Assembly: GCA_942159475.1 (NCBI GenBank)
Contig: OW804096.1
Location: 36,207,744-36,271,743 of the forward strand
Direction: 5' to 3'
Origin: Sthenelais limicola
Taxonomy: Eukaryota > Annelida > Polychaeta > Phyllodocida > Sigalionidae
DNA length: 64,000 bases
Shown: in pieces, positions 1 through 12,327 of the stretch
Layout: every line of letters starts with the position of its first letter
Numbering within the stretch: position 1 is the stretch's first letter
Notes under the pieces: generated by a model
Seen by the model: the letters and a program-made list of their open reading frames with translations, nothing else
The model's database searches: none
What the model was told of the DNA's origin: nothing
Position numbers and translations under genes: made by a program

Positions 1-490
1 GTCACTATAATAGACATTTACTGTATGGGGTTTGGCTGTAACTGTCTATAATGATGAGGTGACTGGATTAGAGAGGTGTCACTATGATGGAAATGTACAG
101 TACATATAAAAGTGAATGATCTAACTATTCCATAAGGGTGAGGGGTCCGGAATATTTATTTATTTCATCATATCATTGCAAAATGGCCTTAAACAACTTC
201 AACTTAATGAAAAAAACTAGATTAAAAATAATATCCCCTTGAGAATATCATTGAATTAAAGAGATAATTCAAAGGTGTAGTAGTTAGTATGTTTGTAAAT
301 GCATTTCACCACAAGAGAATCTTAGGTATTTTATAATTGCGCCTCTCTACTATAAAGACATACGAGGATTTGCAACACTCTATTTCTCTCACCTAAACGC
401 CATGTATTAACGGCATCATTCGTCTTGCTTGCATAAAAACTGCCGTGAAAGCGTTTTAAAACAGGAAATAATAGAGCTCACAGGGTGTAA
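1..490. other. Unassigned host DNA
   Basis: AT-rich sequence with no open frame of note and no repeat family that I recognise. It ends where the first MITE-A copy begins. Confidence 0.5.
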
Positions 491-728
491 GGGTCAGATT
501 TTCAGAAAATGCACATTCGGCAGCTCTTCAAATTTAGTAACGTCTGCTAAATTAGACTGACAATATATATATATGAGTATGAGTAATTGGTATATCAGAT
601 TATCTTTATCTTTGTGTGGATAAAAAATATCTCTTTTTTGTGTTAAACTGTATTTTGAACGTCATCTTTGTCTTGAATTTGAGAGGATTGGTGTAGGTGA
701 ATTGTATATGTTCGGACGATTTTCACCC
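491..728 (+). mobile_element. MITE-A copy 1
   Basis: Starts GGGTCAGATTTTCAG and ends in a diverged complement. It belongs to the about 235-bp non-coding family MITE-A, which has 28-bp terminal inverted repeats of the form GGGTCAGATTTTCAG...CTGAAAATCTGACCC. The right terminus here has decayed. Confidence 0.75.
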
Positions 729-756
729 GTAAGGTACAAGCATGTATATCATATAC

Positions 757-982
757 GGGTGAAATTGCCAGAAAATGTACAATTTACCTTCACCAATCTT
801 CTCAAATAACCCACAATTAAGACAAAAATGAGGTTCAAAACTCAGTTCAACATAACCAAATAGATTGTTTGAATCAAGTCAATACCAAATATACTCAGAT
901 ATACCTATTATTGACCATTTTTTCGTGTAATTTAGGACAATTTACTAAATGTATAGAGCTGCATTTTCTGAAAATCTGACCC
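757..982 (-). mobile_element. MITE-A copy 2
   Basis: Opposite orientation to copy 1. The interior shows the family sequence caccaatcttctcaaataac and the right end is CTGAAAATCTGACCC. The left end has diverged (GGGTGAAATTGCC). Confidence 0.75.
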
Positions 983-2258
983 ATACAGTGTAACCCTTAA
1001 GTACTGTATGCAATCGAACCATAGATGACAACCCCACGTCGAGTCCAATACGTAAACAATAAATTAATGTATCTTAATATATATTGGTTATATATATGTA
1101 TTATATTATTATTAAATGATTTGATTCGGGTAGCTTGTTTAGGGGGAGGTTTTTGCCATTCCTCCTTACACATCAGGATAGAGCTATCACTCTTTATTAC
1201 ACCCCTCGATCTGCTGTAGTTGCCTATACCTTCAGCATTGTATGCACCACCTAGACAAGCAGGTGCATAACATGTAAATTATGCACCTCCAGGTGCATAA
1301 TGAAAGTAGGTCCGGCAGCTAAGCCTGATCACCAGAAGTCAAATTGTGTATTAATGTGCCACCGATCGTTCACCCTAATTTCTCTTGAAATAATAAATAT
1401 AAAGCTTCAAAATGAAAAGTTCTATCGGCAAATGCCATTTAAATATTCTATTTGGCTAAAGTATAGCGATGTAGACCATCCATGAGCATTTAAATATCCT
1501 ATAGCGATTTGGGATGCGAATCGGACATGCCCCTTGTTGTCAGCAGAGTTTGGCTGAGCGTAGGGGCTATGGGAAGCACTGAGCTGTAGCTAGCTCTTTA
1601 TTCTACATAATTTAAGCAGATTGACAACCAATGCTTCTACAGATAGAAGAATAAAGGTTAGATTAACTTCTAATAAGCCTAGAAAGATGGAAAAACTTTT
1701 ATTTGATAGCAAATTTCCTGTTCTTCGATGACACACTGAATGCGTTCAAGTGCGAGCTCTTATTTTGATCTTGCGGAGCTCATATTATCGCCCACTCGAT
1801 CGTTTTACCGATTTTCTCTGGAAATAATAAAGTTAGAGACTTCTATTGAACAGTTCAATGGAAGAATCATATGTAAAATGCGATTTTGCTCAAGTATATC
1901 GACGATAATAATTTATTTCATTAACTAGCACCGATAGCCTGACAGGCTGAGTCTGACTGACAGCTATGGCTTCACGTGTCTGGCCGTGTGGTTGTGGCGT
2001 ATCCGATTCGCAGCAGAGGGACTTTTTTCTTCTGATTTATTCATATTTCTTATTAAAAAATGAAATAAAAAAGGGTGTAATAAATATGGAACGAACTTGC
2101 TGGGTTGTACGTTCATTAGTTATGCACCGAGAGCCGACGACGAAAGAGATTCGAGGGCTTTAGCCCGAGAATCCTTTCGTCAGAGACTACTCATTTAAAT
2201 GAACGTACGCCCCAGAAAGTTTGTTCCATCTATCTATTCTTCCCATCCCAGATCACCA
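983..2258. other. Unassigned host DNA
   Basis: Short open frames here have no recognisable domains. A short repeat, AGGTGCATAA with flanks, is duplicated around 1258-1300. Nothing else is recognised. Confidence 0.4.
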
Positions 2259-2609
2259 ATAGGGGACTTGCATAGCCGCCATTTTGAATCTTGATTCGCA
2301 TTGAATTATGTGACTAAGTGGAACAGTACAGTATAAAACCTATAGAAAACATGCCATGTTTAGCGTGGAATATTTATCAATGCTCTAATATCAATATCCA
2401 TGTGTTATACATGTTTCCATGACACAAGTCCCCTTTTTTCCCACCATGCATTTGGTTAACATAGATCATTTATACAAGCTAAGATATTGGTGAAAACATT
2501 CTGGCAAATTTTGATATAAATGTTGCAAATTATTTGTATATCAGATTTCTACAAAACCCATCCCATGATGCATTGTACAGACATGCGCAATGACACATGC
2601 AACTCCCCA
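2259..2609 (+). mobile_element. MITE-B copy 1
   Basis: Begins ATAGGGGACTTGCATAGCC and ends ATGCAACTCCCC, matching a second non-coding family of about 350 bp with ends of the form ATAGGGGAGTTGCAT. The flanking TA in better copies suggests a TA target site (Tc1/mariner-like), which is inference. Near the end it carries GCCGCCATTTTG. Confidence 0.75.
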
Positions 2610-2658
2610 ATTAAAGCATTTGAGGAAGCTCTTACAAACAAAAATGTTAGCATAATGT

Positions 2659-2893
2659 GGGTCAGATTTTCAGAAAATGTACAATTCACCTTCACCAATC
2701 CTCTCAAAGAACCCTCATTTAAGACAAAAATGAGCTTCAAAATGCAGTTTAACATAACCGAACTGATACTTTAAATCAATGCGATACTAAATATACTCAG
2801 ATATACCCGGTATTCTTCATTTCTCAGCCTAATTTAGGAGAATTTACTAAATGTGTAGAGCTGCCAATTGTACATTTTCTGAAAATCTGACCC
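2659..2893 (-). mobile_element. MITE-A copy 3
   Basis: Full-length copy (235 bp). It starts GGGTCAGATTTTCAG and ends CTGAAAATCTGACCC, directly after MITE-B copy 1. Confidence 0.85.
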
Positions 2894-3169
2894 ATATGCC
2901 TGTCAATAAAGAAGAGACTACAGTGTGGAAAACACTTTACGCGGATATTACCACTCTGGTTGAGCAAAATAAATAATTAACTGTCACAAAAAAAGGTCGA
3001 CGGTAAAGGTATAATTTTGTAAGTATAATTTTATAGAAAATAAAAAAGTTATATTTCCGACAGAACACTATTATCATAGCCCCTTTCGAGCAATCTCAGT
3101 ATTGAAATACAAGTTTTCAAATTAAGATTAAATATTATGTATGGACATGTGTATATATTTGGCACAGTT

Positions 3170-3370
3170 TAGGCTCAGGGCTTCTCAGATCAGATAAGAA
3201 TGGAATGGCAGTGATTGGACGCCTACTGCGCTAATGATGTTTCTGCCGTAGGTGTCCTAATGGGATTATAATGGTATTTTGCGGTCATAATGTATTATAA
3301 TGGCATTTCGTGGTTTGGAGCCAGAGGATGTCCCTCAGTTTGAAGGGACTTTCTCATCTTTGAGCCTAGA
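3170..3370 (+). mobile_element. MITE-E copy 1
   Basis: About 200-bp dispersed repeat. It carries the sequence cagatcagataagaatgg near the left end and gaagggactttctc near the right, with CTAGG-type ends. Related copies lie at 5510, 6742 and 63227. Confidence 0.6.
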
Positions 3371-3423
3371 CATGGGTGCTTGTATTAGATGCAATGTGAG
3401 GTCTACAACAGGTAGATATCTAG

Positions 3424-3658
3424 GGGTCAGTTCTTCAGAAAATGTACAATTGGCAACTATACACATTTAGTAAATTCTGCAAAATTAGGCTGCAATTTGG
3501 TCAATACTAGGTAAATCCGAGAATATTCGGCATTGCATTGATTCTAGCAATCTGTTTGGTTAGGTTAAACTGTATTTTGAACTTCATTTTCGTCTGAAAT
3601 AAGGGCTATTTGAGAAGATTGGCGAAGTTGAATTGTACATATCCTGAAAATATGACCC
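3424..3658 (+). mobile_element. MITE-A copy 4
   Basis: Full-length, slightly diverged ends (GGGTCAGTTCTTCAG / CTGAAAATATGACCC). Interior matches the subfamily with gattctagcaatctgtttgg. Confidence 0.8.
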
Positions 3659-4059
3659 ATAGGCAGAGTAAGTCCTCGGTCTAAATGCTGGGGCCTGTAA
3701 TAAAGTATGGGTACACCACGTTGAGAGCACAATCAGTATTTTTAGTGGCAGCATTTTTAACTGGGTCCGATCGCTCTGATATGTACAACTCGCATGTACA
3801 GAATTTCTACAAATAAACATTAAATGAATTCAAAGTCCTATCGTCAAACTGATGAATGTTGATCTCTCTAAGTCTAGTGTGAACGTTATGAAATGTTATA
3901 AAATGTTCAATTGATTTCATTTTGTTGGTACAATTTTGAAGAATTTGTAATTTTTTGTGAAGATTGGATTGGACACTTTTTGATGGCCTGACCCATGACT
4001 GCCTGCGCCTGCTAAACGTGTTTCTAGCGTTGTGTAGATCACTCCTGCTCTTATTTCAT

Positions 4060-5060
4060 CTCAAACTTTCTCTCTTACTTTCGCTGCCCCGCCCCCCCTC
4101 CCACCCTCTCCACACCCCAACACACACACAATGAGGAAATAGATCAATGTCCTCACCTACCTGACATATTATACAAAAACATACCTCCTCCCACCCCCTC
4201 CCATCCTTCCTCTCTCTCACTCTCTCTCTCTCCTTCCTGTCTTTTGCTTGTTGCCCCCTCTCCACCGACTCCGACTTTTTGTTTTCTGTTTCCTCTTATC
4301 ATATCCTCTTTTCATTCCCAAACAACCCCTCTCTCTCTTTCTTTAATTCCCTCCCTCTGTCTCCTTCTTTGTCCCTCTTTGTCTCTCTCTCCCTCACTCC
4401 CTGTCTCTCTCCCTCTCCCCCCTTTCTCTCTCTCCCTCTCTCTATATCCCTCCCCTTTCGCTTTCTCTCTTCCTTACTCCCTCGCCCTCCCTTTCTCTCT
4501 CTCCCTCCCCCTTTCGCTTTCTCTCTTCCTCACTCCCTCTGCTCCTTCTCCCTCTCCCTCTCTCTATCTCCCTCCCCTTTCCCTTTCTCTCTTCCTTACT
4601 CCCTCTCCCTCCCTTTCTCTCTCTCCCGCTCTGTATCTCCCTCCCCTTTCCCTTTCCCGTTCTCTCTTCCTTACTCCCTCCGTTCCTTCTCCCTCTCCCT
4701 CTCTCATCGCCTTCTCTCTCCCTGTTTCCTCAGCTCTTTAGCTCAGTCTTTCTCTGTCGCTATCTCCCTCTCTTTTTCTCCCTTTCCCTCCTCTTTTTGT
4801 CCTCTCTGTCCTGCTCTCTTTCCCCTCTCACTCTCCCCCTCCCTCTCTCTCCCCTCACTCCCCAACCATTACTCAGACAGCTATCAGTCGCTCTCCTCCT
4901 TTCCACACTTCAAGTGCCGCTATATCCCCTTCCTTTTCTTTTCCTTCTTTTAAATAATATATATTGTTCCTTCCACCTTTATCACATTTCTTCCTCCTTT
5001 CTTCTTTCTTCTCTCCTCTTCTCCCCTTTCCGCCCTAGACATTGCGTCCTTCTCCTCCCC
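4060..5060. repeat. CT-rich low-complexity tract
   Basis: About 1 kb of nearly pure pyrimidine on the + strand, built from irregular TCTCTCCC and CCCTTT units. Long Ser/Leu/Pro open frames in it are composition artefacts and are not called as genes. Confidence 0.9.
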
Positions 5061-5185
5061 TATTCGCACTGACACAAATACTTCACTAAATCCAGTAAAA
5101 ATAATAAAAAAATTAGACACTGAGACCTGAATACACACAGCCATCATAAATCCCACATTCCCGTGGAGACGAAGAGTACATAGTT

Positions 5186-5420
5186 GGGTCAGATTTTCAG
5201 AAAATGCACAATCTACAGTTCTACACATCTCTCAAATTCTGCTAAATAAGAGGGAAAATTGATAAATACTAGGTATATCTGAGTTTATTCTGTATTGTAT
5301 TCATTCAATAAACCTGTCTGGTTATGTTGAACTGTATTTTGAACCTGATTTTCGTCTTAAATTTGGGTTATTTGAAAGGATTGGTGAAGGCCAATTGTAC
5401 ATTTTCTGAAGATCTGACCC
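5186..5420 (+). mobile_element. MITE-A copy 5
   Basis: 235 bp, starts GGGTCAGATTTTCAG and ends CTGAAGATCTGACCC. Interior is of the subfamily with cattcaataaacctgtctgg. Confidence 0.85.
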
Positions 5421-5509
5421 AGTTGTACAGTGTGGTATCATGCATTTAGTGGACGCTCTCCCGCACCTTATACATTCATAGTCGCATTCTAAATTATAAT
5501 GTAACAATC

Positions 5510-5713
5510 TAGGCCCAAAGCTGAGAGAGTCCCTTCAAACGGAGGGAAATCCTCTTGCTTCAAACCGCAAATTGCCATTATAATTCCAATAAGACTGTAA
5601 AATATTATTATAATCCCAATAGAACACCTAGTGCTAGGCCAGGAAACCGATTAGCGAAGTAGGAGTCTACTCACTGACATACAATTGTTATCTGATCTGA
5701 GGGTTTGGACCTG
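5510..5713 (-). mobile_element. MITE-E copy 2
   Basis: Reverse orientation relative to 3170-3370. It starts CTAGGCCCAAAG and ends near TTTGGACCTGG, which are complementary CTAGG-type ends. Confidence 0.6.
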
Positions 5714-5741
5714 GACTGATAACGACTCTATTATATATATA

Positions 5742-5957
5742 GGTCAGATTTTAGCTGTACACATTTTGTAAATTCTGCTAGATTACGCTTCAATTTGGTC
5801 AATACTAGGTAAATTTGGGTATATTCGGCATTACATTAATTCTAGCAATCATTTTGGTTAGGTTGGACTGTATTTTGAACTTTATTTTCATCTGAAATTT
5901 GGGTTTATTTGAGAAGATTGGCGAAGTTGAATTGTACATTTTCTGAAAATCTGACCC
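5742..5957 (+). mobile_element. MITE-A copy 6 with internal deletion
   Basis: The left end is GGTCAGATTTTAG and the sequence then jumps to the GCTGTACACATTTTG interior, so about 18 bp of the usual left terminus are missing. The right end CTGAAAATCTGACCC is intact. Confidence 0.75.
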
Positions 5958-6085
5958 ATATAGTAAATACCATCACTGATATTATCTATCTTGAAATGGT
6001 ATGCAGGATATGCTTGGATAGGAAGGTAGCAAATGGTATCCATTGTTAAAAGAGTAATAAAATCAATTTCAGCAGTAACCTATTT

Positions 6086-6320
6086 GGGTCAGATTTTCAG
6101 AAAATGTACAATTGGCCGATCAACATGTTTTTTAAATTCAGCTAAATTGGACTGACAAATCATCAACACTAGGTATATATGAGTCCATTTGGTATTGCCT
6201 TGATTCAAACACTCTGTTAGGTTATGTTGGACTGTATTTTGAACCTGATTTTTGCCTTGAATTTGGCTTATTTGAGAGGATTGGTGAAGGTAAATTGTAC
6301 ATTTTCTGAAAATCTGACCC
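6086..6320 (+). mobile_element. MITE-A copy 7 with clear target duplication
   Basis: Both termini are intact. The flanking tetramer ATTT is present on both sides (6082-6085 and 6321-6324), which helps define a 4-bp target-site duplication for the family. Confidence 0.9.
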
Positions 6321-6501
6321 ATTTACTTCACAAACTAACATACAATGTAGATTGATGTCCTTCTATGATATCATAATTATTGTCATACTCATAATTTCTA
6401 AATATCACATGGTTTCACCAAGAAACCTTTCCTTATCCAATATTTTCCTCACATTATCAACAAGAGTGAGAATGAATATGTTACTATCCTCACCGATATT
6501 A

Positions 6502-6712
6502 TGTGATGTGTTTCATGAAAATGTATCACAAGTCGCTAGAAAATAGATTTTGAGATATCATCATATTTGAAAAGGTGAGATCAAGCTGATTCCAATGATA
6601 GTAAACATAAGGATATCTAAGAAGTATTTCTATATTTTACGTCGGATATTTTTATTTTTGAAAAGGAAAAAACGTTTGCAATATTTCTGGGTGGACATTT
6701 AATATTGAATTA
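6502..6712 (+). mobile_element. MITE-D fragment
   Basis: Contains atcacaagtcgc, then gagatatcatcatatttgaaa and attccaatgatagtaaaca, as in the full MITE-D copy at 36839. The right half is missing. Confidence 0.6.
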
Positions 6713-6741
6713 GCTAAATAAATACACTATATTATGTACAC

Positions 6742-6815
6742 CATTGCGGTCGTAATGGGATTAAATCTTAATGAATCCTTTCATTTGAAGGGACTCTCTC
6801 AACTTTGGGCCCAGA
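6742..6815 (+). mobile_element. MITE-E fragment
   Basis: Only the right third is present: attgcggtcgtaatgggatt followed by gaagggactctctcaa and a CTAGG-type end with changes. Confidence 0.5.
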
Positions 6816-6991
6816 CTGTCTAACTATTCTCGTTCGCCGTCAAATTCCTATTCTCCACCTCCCAGACCCACCAAGCACTACTGTGATTATGTTTAGACCT
6901 ACAATGTAATTGGTAGCATTTGTATTCTTACATAAGTACATTATGGTCGATACGTGAACTATGACCACGTCTGACTGTATGCATCTTTTAT

Positions 6992-7226
6992 GGGTCAAAT
7001 CTCCAGAAAACGTACAATTGGTCTTCACCAACTCTCTCAAATAACCCAAATTTCAGACAAAAATCAGGTTTAAAATACAGTTCAATATAATCAGACAGAT
7101 TTATTGAATGAACACAATATAGAATACACTCTGAAATACCTAGTATGTATCTGTTTTCACTCTAATTTAGCAGAATTTGATAGATGTGTAGAACTGTAGA
7201 TTGTGCATTTTCTGAAAATATGACCC
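6992..7226 (-). mobile_element. MITE-A copy 8
   Basis: 235 bp, starts GGGTCAAATCTCCAG and ends CTGAAAATATGACCC. Interior is in reverse orientation. Confidence 0.8.
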
Positions 7227-7369
7227 TTATAGTGAAATGGGCTTTTTATACATCATGAACTTTTGACCTGTGTATCGATATTGGCTGGCGCAGGAATATT
7301 TATACAGAAATACCACAATTTATTGATATATTACATATTAATTACATGTGTATATTATATATACATAGA

Positions 7370-7640
7370 GTGTAGGAGGAAGAGAGAGAAAAAGAGGCGT
7401 GAGAAGAGAGGAGAGGAGTGAGAAAACGAGAGAAGGAAGGAGAAAAGGGAGGGAGGGAAAGAGACAGAGAAAGAAAGAGAGAAAAAAAAGACAGAAATAG
7501 AGAGAGGACGTGAAAGAGAGAGAAATAGGAAGAGAAGGAGAGAACGAAACATAGAGAAAGAGGGAGAGAAAGAGCAACCCAGTATGTGTGTGTGGGGGGG
7601 GGGGGGGGGAGGGGGGGGAGATAAAGAGAAAGAAAGAAAT
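7370..7640. repeat. Purine-rich tract with poly-G
   Basis: GA-rich low-complexity stretch with irregular GAGAGAGA and GGGAGGGAAAG units. It ends in runs of G near 7596-7618. The long open frame on the opposite strand is a composition artefact. Confidence 0.85.
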
Positions 7641-7968
7641 CAATATGTGATAAGCTAATGATCCATACGGCAAGAAGTATGAGTCTACTTTGATCAAAGC
7701 AAACCCTTTTCTATTTCTTCTTCTCGTAATTCTTTTCCTACCTGGGACCACATAGTGAAAGGCCTGACAATGAGTTAGGATGTATACTAACCCATTGTGG
7801 ACGCAATAAAGTAACTTATCTAATCTATATCTTAAGATATATTTATAATTTTATTAGTACATTTAGCCGGAGTAAGGAGATGTATAGCCCACTAATGGAG
7901 CCTCAATGTACACCTGTCAGTGGGTCCTGCCTATATATACACATGGATCAGTGCGTCAGACTATACAT

Positions 7969-8197
7969 GGGTCAAATTTTCAGAAAATGTACAATTGGCA
8001 GCTGTACCCATTACGTAAATTCTGCTAAATGAGGCTGCAATTTTGTCAATTCTAGGTAAATTCGGGTATAATCGGCATTGCATTTATTCTAGCAATCTGT
8101 CTGTTGAACTGTATTTTGAATTTTATTTTCGTCTGAAATGTGGGTTATTTGAGAGGACTGTTAAAGGTGAATTGTACATTTTCTGAAAATCTTACCC
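7969..8197 (+). mobile_element. MITE-A copy 9
   Basis: Starts GGGTCAAATTTTCAG and ends CTGAAAATCTTACCC. It is directly followed by another copy, with no spacer. Confidence 0.8.
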
Positions 8198-8454
8198 AAA
8201 TGTACAATCGGCAGCTCTACACATTTATTAAATTCTACTGAATGAGGCTGACAATTAGTGAATACAGATATAGGCCTATCTGAGTGTATTTAACATTGTG
8301 TCGATTTGATTTGAAAACCTTATTACTTATCGAATAGGATACCTGTGAACAATTTGAAATGTGAAATTTTAAAGCATCTGTCTGGTTATAATGAACTGTC
8401 TTTTGAAATTTTATAGCATCTGTGAATTGTACATTTATCTAGGATCCTGACCCA
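8198..8454 (+). mobile_element. MITE-A copy 10 (degenerate)
   Basis: Begins inside the family at AATGTACAATCGGCAGC and ends TTGTACATTTATCTAGG then CCTGACCC. The interior contains an apparent short insertion or duplication (ttttaaagcatctgtctgg / ttttatagcatctg). Confidence 0.6.
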
Positions 8455-8689
8455 GGGAATGAGTGTAGCAATGCGACGCTGTATAATAATAAGTCAAATA
8501 AGACACATAACCCAGATATCATCAGCTGCAATATGTTTGTTCTCTGTGCTTCTCCCCCGGTTATACCCCGGCTCCTGTCGTCTCACCTCTTCCCTACTGT
8601 TTTTATGTGTGGGAGCATGCGTTTCTTTATTTGTGTTGTGCTTTTTGTATCTATAACTGAGAGTGGGAGTTGGAAGCAGGTGTATTTCG

Positions 8690-9600
8690 GTACTCGATCT
8701 CTCTCGCTGTCTCCCACTGTCTTTTGTTTCTCTCTCTCTCCCTCTCTCTCCCTCTCTCTCTCTTGTCTATCTCTCGGTCTCTCTCTCTCTTGTCTATCTC
8801 TCGGTCTCTCTCCCTCTCTCATCCTCTCTTATCCTCTCTCTGAGTCTCCCTCTCTCTCTCTCGCCCCTCCCTCTCTCCCCCTCTCCTCTCTCTATCCCCC
8901 TCTCTCTCTGTCTCCCTCTCTCTCCCTGACTCCCACTCTTTGTGTCTCCCTGTCTCTCTTGTCTCTCTCCCTCTCTCACTCTTGTCTATCTCTCGGTCTC
9001 TCTCTCTCTTGTCTATCTCTCGGTCTCTCTCCCTCTCTCATCCTCTCTTATCCTCTCTCTGAGTCTCCCTCTCTCTCTCTCGCCCCTCCCTCTCTCCCCC
9101 TCTCCTCTCTCTATCCCCCTCTCTCTCTTGTCTCTCTCTGTCTCCCTCTCTCTCCCTGACTCCCACTCTTTGTGTCTCCCTGTCTCTCTTGTCTCTCTCC
9201 CTCTCTCACTCTTGTCTATCTCTCGGTCTCTCTCCCTCTCTCTCCTTCTCTCTTCCTCTCTCTCGCTGTCTCCCACTCTCTCTTGTCTCTCCCTCTCTCC
9301 CTCTCTCACTCTTGTCTATCTTTCGGTCCCACTCCCTCTCTCTTCCTCTCTCTTCCTCTCTCTTCCTCTCTCTGTGTCTCCCTCTCTCTCTTGTATCTCT
9401 CTCTCTCTCCCTCTCCCCTCTCTTGCTCCCTCTCTCCCTCGCCCCCTCTCTATGTATCTCTCCCCTCTCCCCCCCTCTCTCCCCCTCTCTTTCCCTCTCT
9501 CTCTCCCTCACGTTCTGTCTCTCCCCCTCTCCCCCTCTCTCTCTGTCTCCCTCTCTCGATCTGCCTCTCTCCCTCTTCTCCCTCACTCCCTTATACTTAG
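8690..9600. repeat. CT-rich microsatellite with internal duplication
   Basis: About 900 bp of TCTCTCCC-type sequence. A block of roughly 200 bp starting near 8766 (cttgtctatctctcggtctc) recurs near 9003, so the tract also grew by larger duplication. Open frames on both strands are spurious. Confidence 0.9.
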
Positions 9601-9659
9601 GACATTACAAAATATATGTTCAGTCAGGGGCTTAGGAGACCAGCTATATATAAGATGTG

Positions 9660-9745
9660 GACCCAAGAGACCCCTAATAAGGCATACAACAATAAATGGT
9701 AGTATACTACCCTAAACGAGTGGACGACCAGCTTTAACAGCCGAA
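9660..9745 (+). repeat. Single dispersed unit of the 85-bp repeat
   Basis: Contains catacaacaata, then GTAGTATACTAC (a perfect 12-bp palindrome) and gaccagctttaacagcc. This matches one unit of the tandem array at 43825-44215. Confidence 0.6.
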
Positions 9746-10197
9746 GTATAGCTCTGCGTTTTTATGTTTACGAACATAACAGGCCAATAGGAAAATAAGG
9801 CAGAAAAATAAGAGCAGAAAAATAAGGCAGAAAAGTAAGAGTTTAAACAATAAGAGCTAACAAGTTTAGATTGTAATCATGGTATCTACCATCCTCAAAT
9901 TAAAGAGAGTGTTGGAAAGACAATAAAATTCAAGATATAATGCCAAAAGAGATGATATTTACTAAAAGAGAAATGCATGAGTGATTCTGGGTCCGATAGG
10001 GAGTTGGGACCGGAAACAAACCTATTTGTTTTGTGACCTAAGCCAAAATTCCATTATAATCAAATCACTAATTCCCTTGGTTCACAGCCAAATACATACA
10101 ATGGTATATAATCTAATTGTCCCATTATATTTTTGTTTTGTTCTATAACTGCCATTTGTTCCTTTCTGCCTGATGCCCAGACCTACCTGTGTTCATG

Positions 10198-10431
10198 GTT
10201 CAGTTTTTCAGAAAATGTACAGTTGGCAGCTGTCCACATTTAGTAAATTCTGAAAAATTAGGCCGCAATTTTGTCAATACTTGGTAAATTTGAGACTATT
10301 CGGCATTGTATTGATTCTAGCAATCGGTTTGGCTAGGTTGAACTGTATTTTGAACTTTATTTTCGTCTGAAATTTGGGTTATTTGAGAGGATTGGTGATG
10401 GTGAATTGTACATTTTCTGAAAATCTGACCC
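10198..10431 (+). mobile_element. MITE-A copy 11
   Basis: Starts GGTTCAGTTTTTCAG and ends CTGAAAATCTGACCC. Interior contains gattctagcaatcggtttgg. Confidence 0.8.
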
Positions 10432-10559
10432 GATTAATAAAGCCAGCTCCCCTGCCAAGCTCTACCTCACCTACCCGCCCAACCATGAACAGATCTGCTG
10501 GCATCTTATTTGAGGGACCGGGTGCTCGGGGTCTTTAGTGGGGATTAATGGTTCAGGGA

Positions 10560-11320
10560 GTGTGTGTGTGTGTGGGGGGGGGGGGGGTATGGGGACTGAG
10601 GAGGGTGCAGGGGGCTGAAGGCCTGAGGGAGGCTGATGGGGCTAAGGGGCTGTGTGGGGTTTAAGGGGTTGCCGCTGAGGGTTGAGGAGGCTGAGGGAGG
10701 CTGAGGGCTTATAGGGCTGGTGGGGATGAGGGTTAATTGTGGGGGTTGAGGGAGGCTGAGGGAGGCTGAGGGTTGAGGGGTTTGAGGGTTGAGGGGGTTA
10801 AGGGGGTTAAGGGGGTTGAGGGGGCTGAGGGAGGCTGAGGGAGGCTGAGGGAGGCTGAGGGAGGCTGAGGGTTGAGGGTTGAGGGGGTTTAGGGTTGAGG
10901 GGGTTGAGGAGGCTGAGGGAGGCTGAGGGAGGCTAAGGGAGGCTGAGGGAGACAGAGGGGCTATGCGTCTGTGGGTGCTGAGGTGGGTTGGGGAAGTTGA
11001 GGCGTTGAGTGGGTGGATTAGACTGAGGGGCTGAGGGCTGTGGGGCTGTGGGAAATTTGGGATCAGTGACAATGAAAACTACACATTATTCGGGGAGGCT
11101 GAGGTGGGTTGAGGGGGGCTGAGGGGGGCTGAAGGAGGCTGAGGGAGGCTGAGGGAGGCTAAGGGAGGCTGAGGGAGACAGAGGGGCTATGCGTCTGTGG
11201 GTGCTGAGGTGGGTTGGGGAAGTTGAGGCGTTGAGTGGGTGGATTAGACTGAGGGGCTGAGAGCTGTGGGGCTGTGGAAATTTGGGATCAGTGACAATGA
11301 CAACTACACATTATTTGGGG
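10560..11320. repeat. G-rich minisatellite (GGCTGAGGGA) with segmental duplication
   Basis: Dozens of GGCTGAGGGA and GGGTTGAGG units. A block of about 160 bp (landmark ctatgcgtctgtggg at 10961) is repeated 226 bp later (landmark at 11187) with few differences. The G-run spacing could permit G-quadruplexes, which is inference. Confidence 0.85.
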
Positions 11321-11424
11321 ATTACCAGGAGGGAGTGCTTCATCCCTAGCACCACAGGTGTGGGGTAGAACCCAATATCTCCAGGCAGGCTTCTTATCAG
11401 ACCCACACGCCTATAATCTATACC

Positions 11425-11507
11425 CCACCCACCCACACCCCACACCCCACACCCCACACCCCACACCCCACACCCCACACCCCACACCCCACACCCCACA
11501 CCCACTC
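11425..11507. repeat. 7-bp tandem repeat (ACACCCC)n
   Basis: About eleven perfect or near-perfect copies of the heptamer ACACCCC. Confidence 0.9.
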
Positions 11508-11544
11508 ACTAACTCCCCACCACTTTTATCATGCTAAACATTAG

Positions 11545-11675
11545 TTATTATATGGGTATATTTGGCATTGCCTTGATTCGCAATATCTGCATTCAGAATC
11601 TTAATTTCTCTTAAATTCGGATTATTTGAGAGGATTGGTGAAGTCGAACTGTACATTTTCTGGCGCCCTATCCCA
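11545..11675 (+). mobile_element. MITE-A 3' fragment
   Basis: Only the right half is recognisable (gagaggattggtgaagtcgaa then CTGTACATTTTCTGG). Confidence 0.45.
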
Positions 11676-12327
11676 GATCTAGTGTTGTCAGTCCTCTCCA
11701 CCCTCAACAGTACCAGCTCCCAGGTATGTTGATTATCCGTGTATGTTTTTGTAGCACCTGCCAATAAATATGTCGCAGTTGGAGACACAGGATTCATCAC
11801 TGACGACCATTTACACATACTTATTTGAGCTGGGGGGACTGTGGTGGTGTCGGTTAACACGCTTGGGGACCATCTTGGCATTTCATTTTCAGATACTTAA
11901 AGGTGTTGCAGTGGTTAATAGAGAGAATGGAACAAGGTGCTGGTTATTGAATGTGTATTGGTTGGAGGAATTGAGTGTAATGACCCCTCTGATAACTTAT
12001 TGCATAATATGTGGACACTGTCCGTCACAGTTGGCTCATACCATTACTGATTAGTTTACCCATATGTATCCAATTCAGGAAAAAACCAACACCCTCTCAC
12101 ACCCTTCGGATTTGTAATATCTTGTCAATAACAAATAGGCTGGATTGCTTTCATTTCATTTCATTATTCTCATTCCTATGTCATAACTGATTGTTAGTAA
12201 TAATATGAATAATTGTAATACAGTAGTCTGATGATTAACTTTCTTCACTCCACACACCTCTATGTATTTTCTAAACACGTCCATATTTTCAGGGCACAAC
12301 TAAAATCATTTAAGGATGAGATTGCTG

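Noticed and set aside
4244..5072. Long Ser/Leu/Pro-rich open frames
   Set aside because: They arise from a pyrimidine-only tract that lacks stop codons; several frames are open at the same time.
8533..9715. Overlapping open frames of 100-257 codons on both strands
   Set aside because: CT-rich microsatellite; the translations are just SLSLPL-type text in all frames.
10545..11072. 175-codon minus-strand frame
   Set aside because: It follows the GGCTGAGGGA minisatellite exactly and has no domain.
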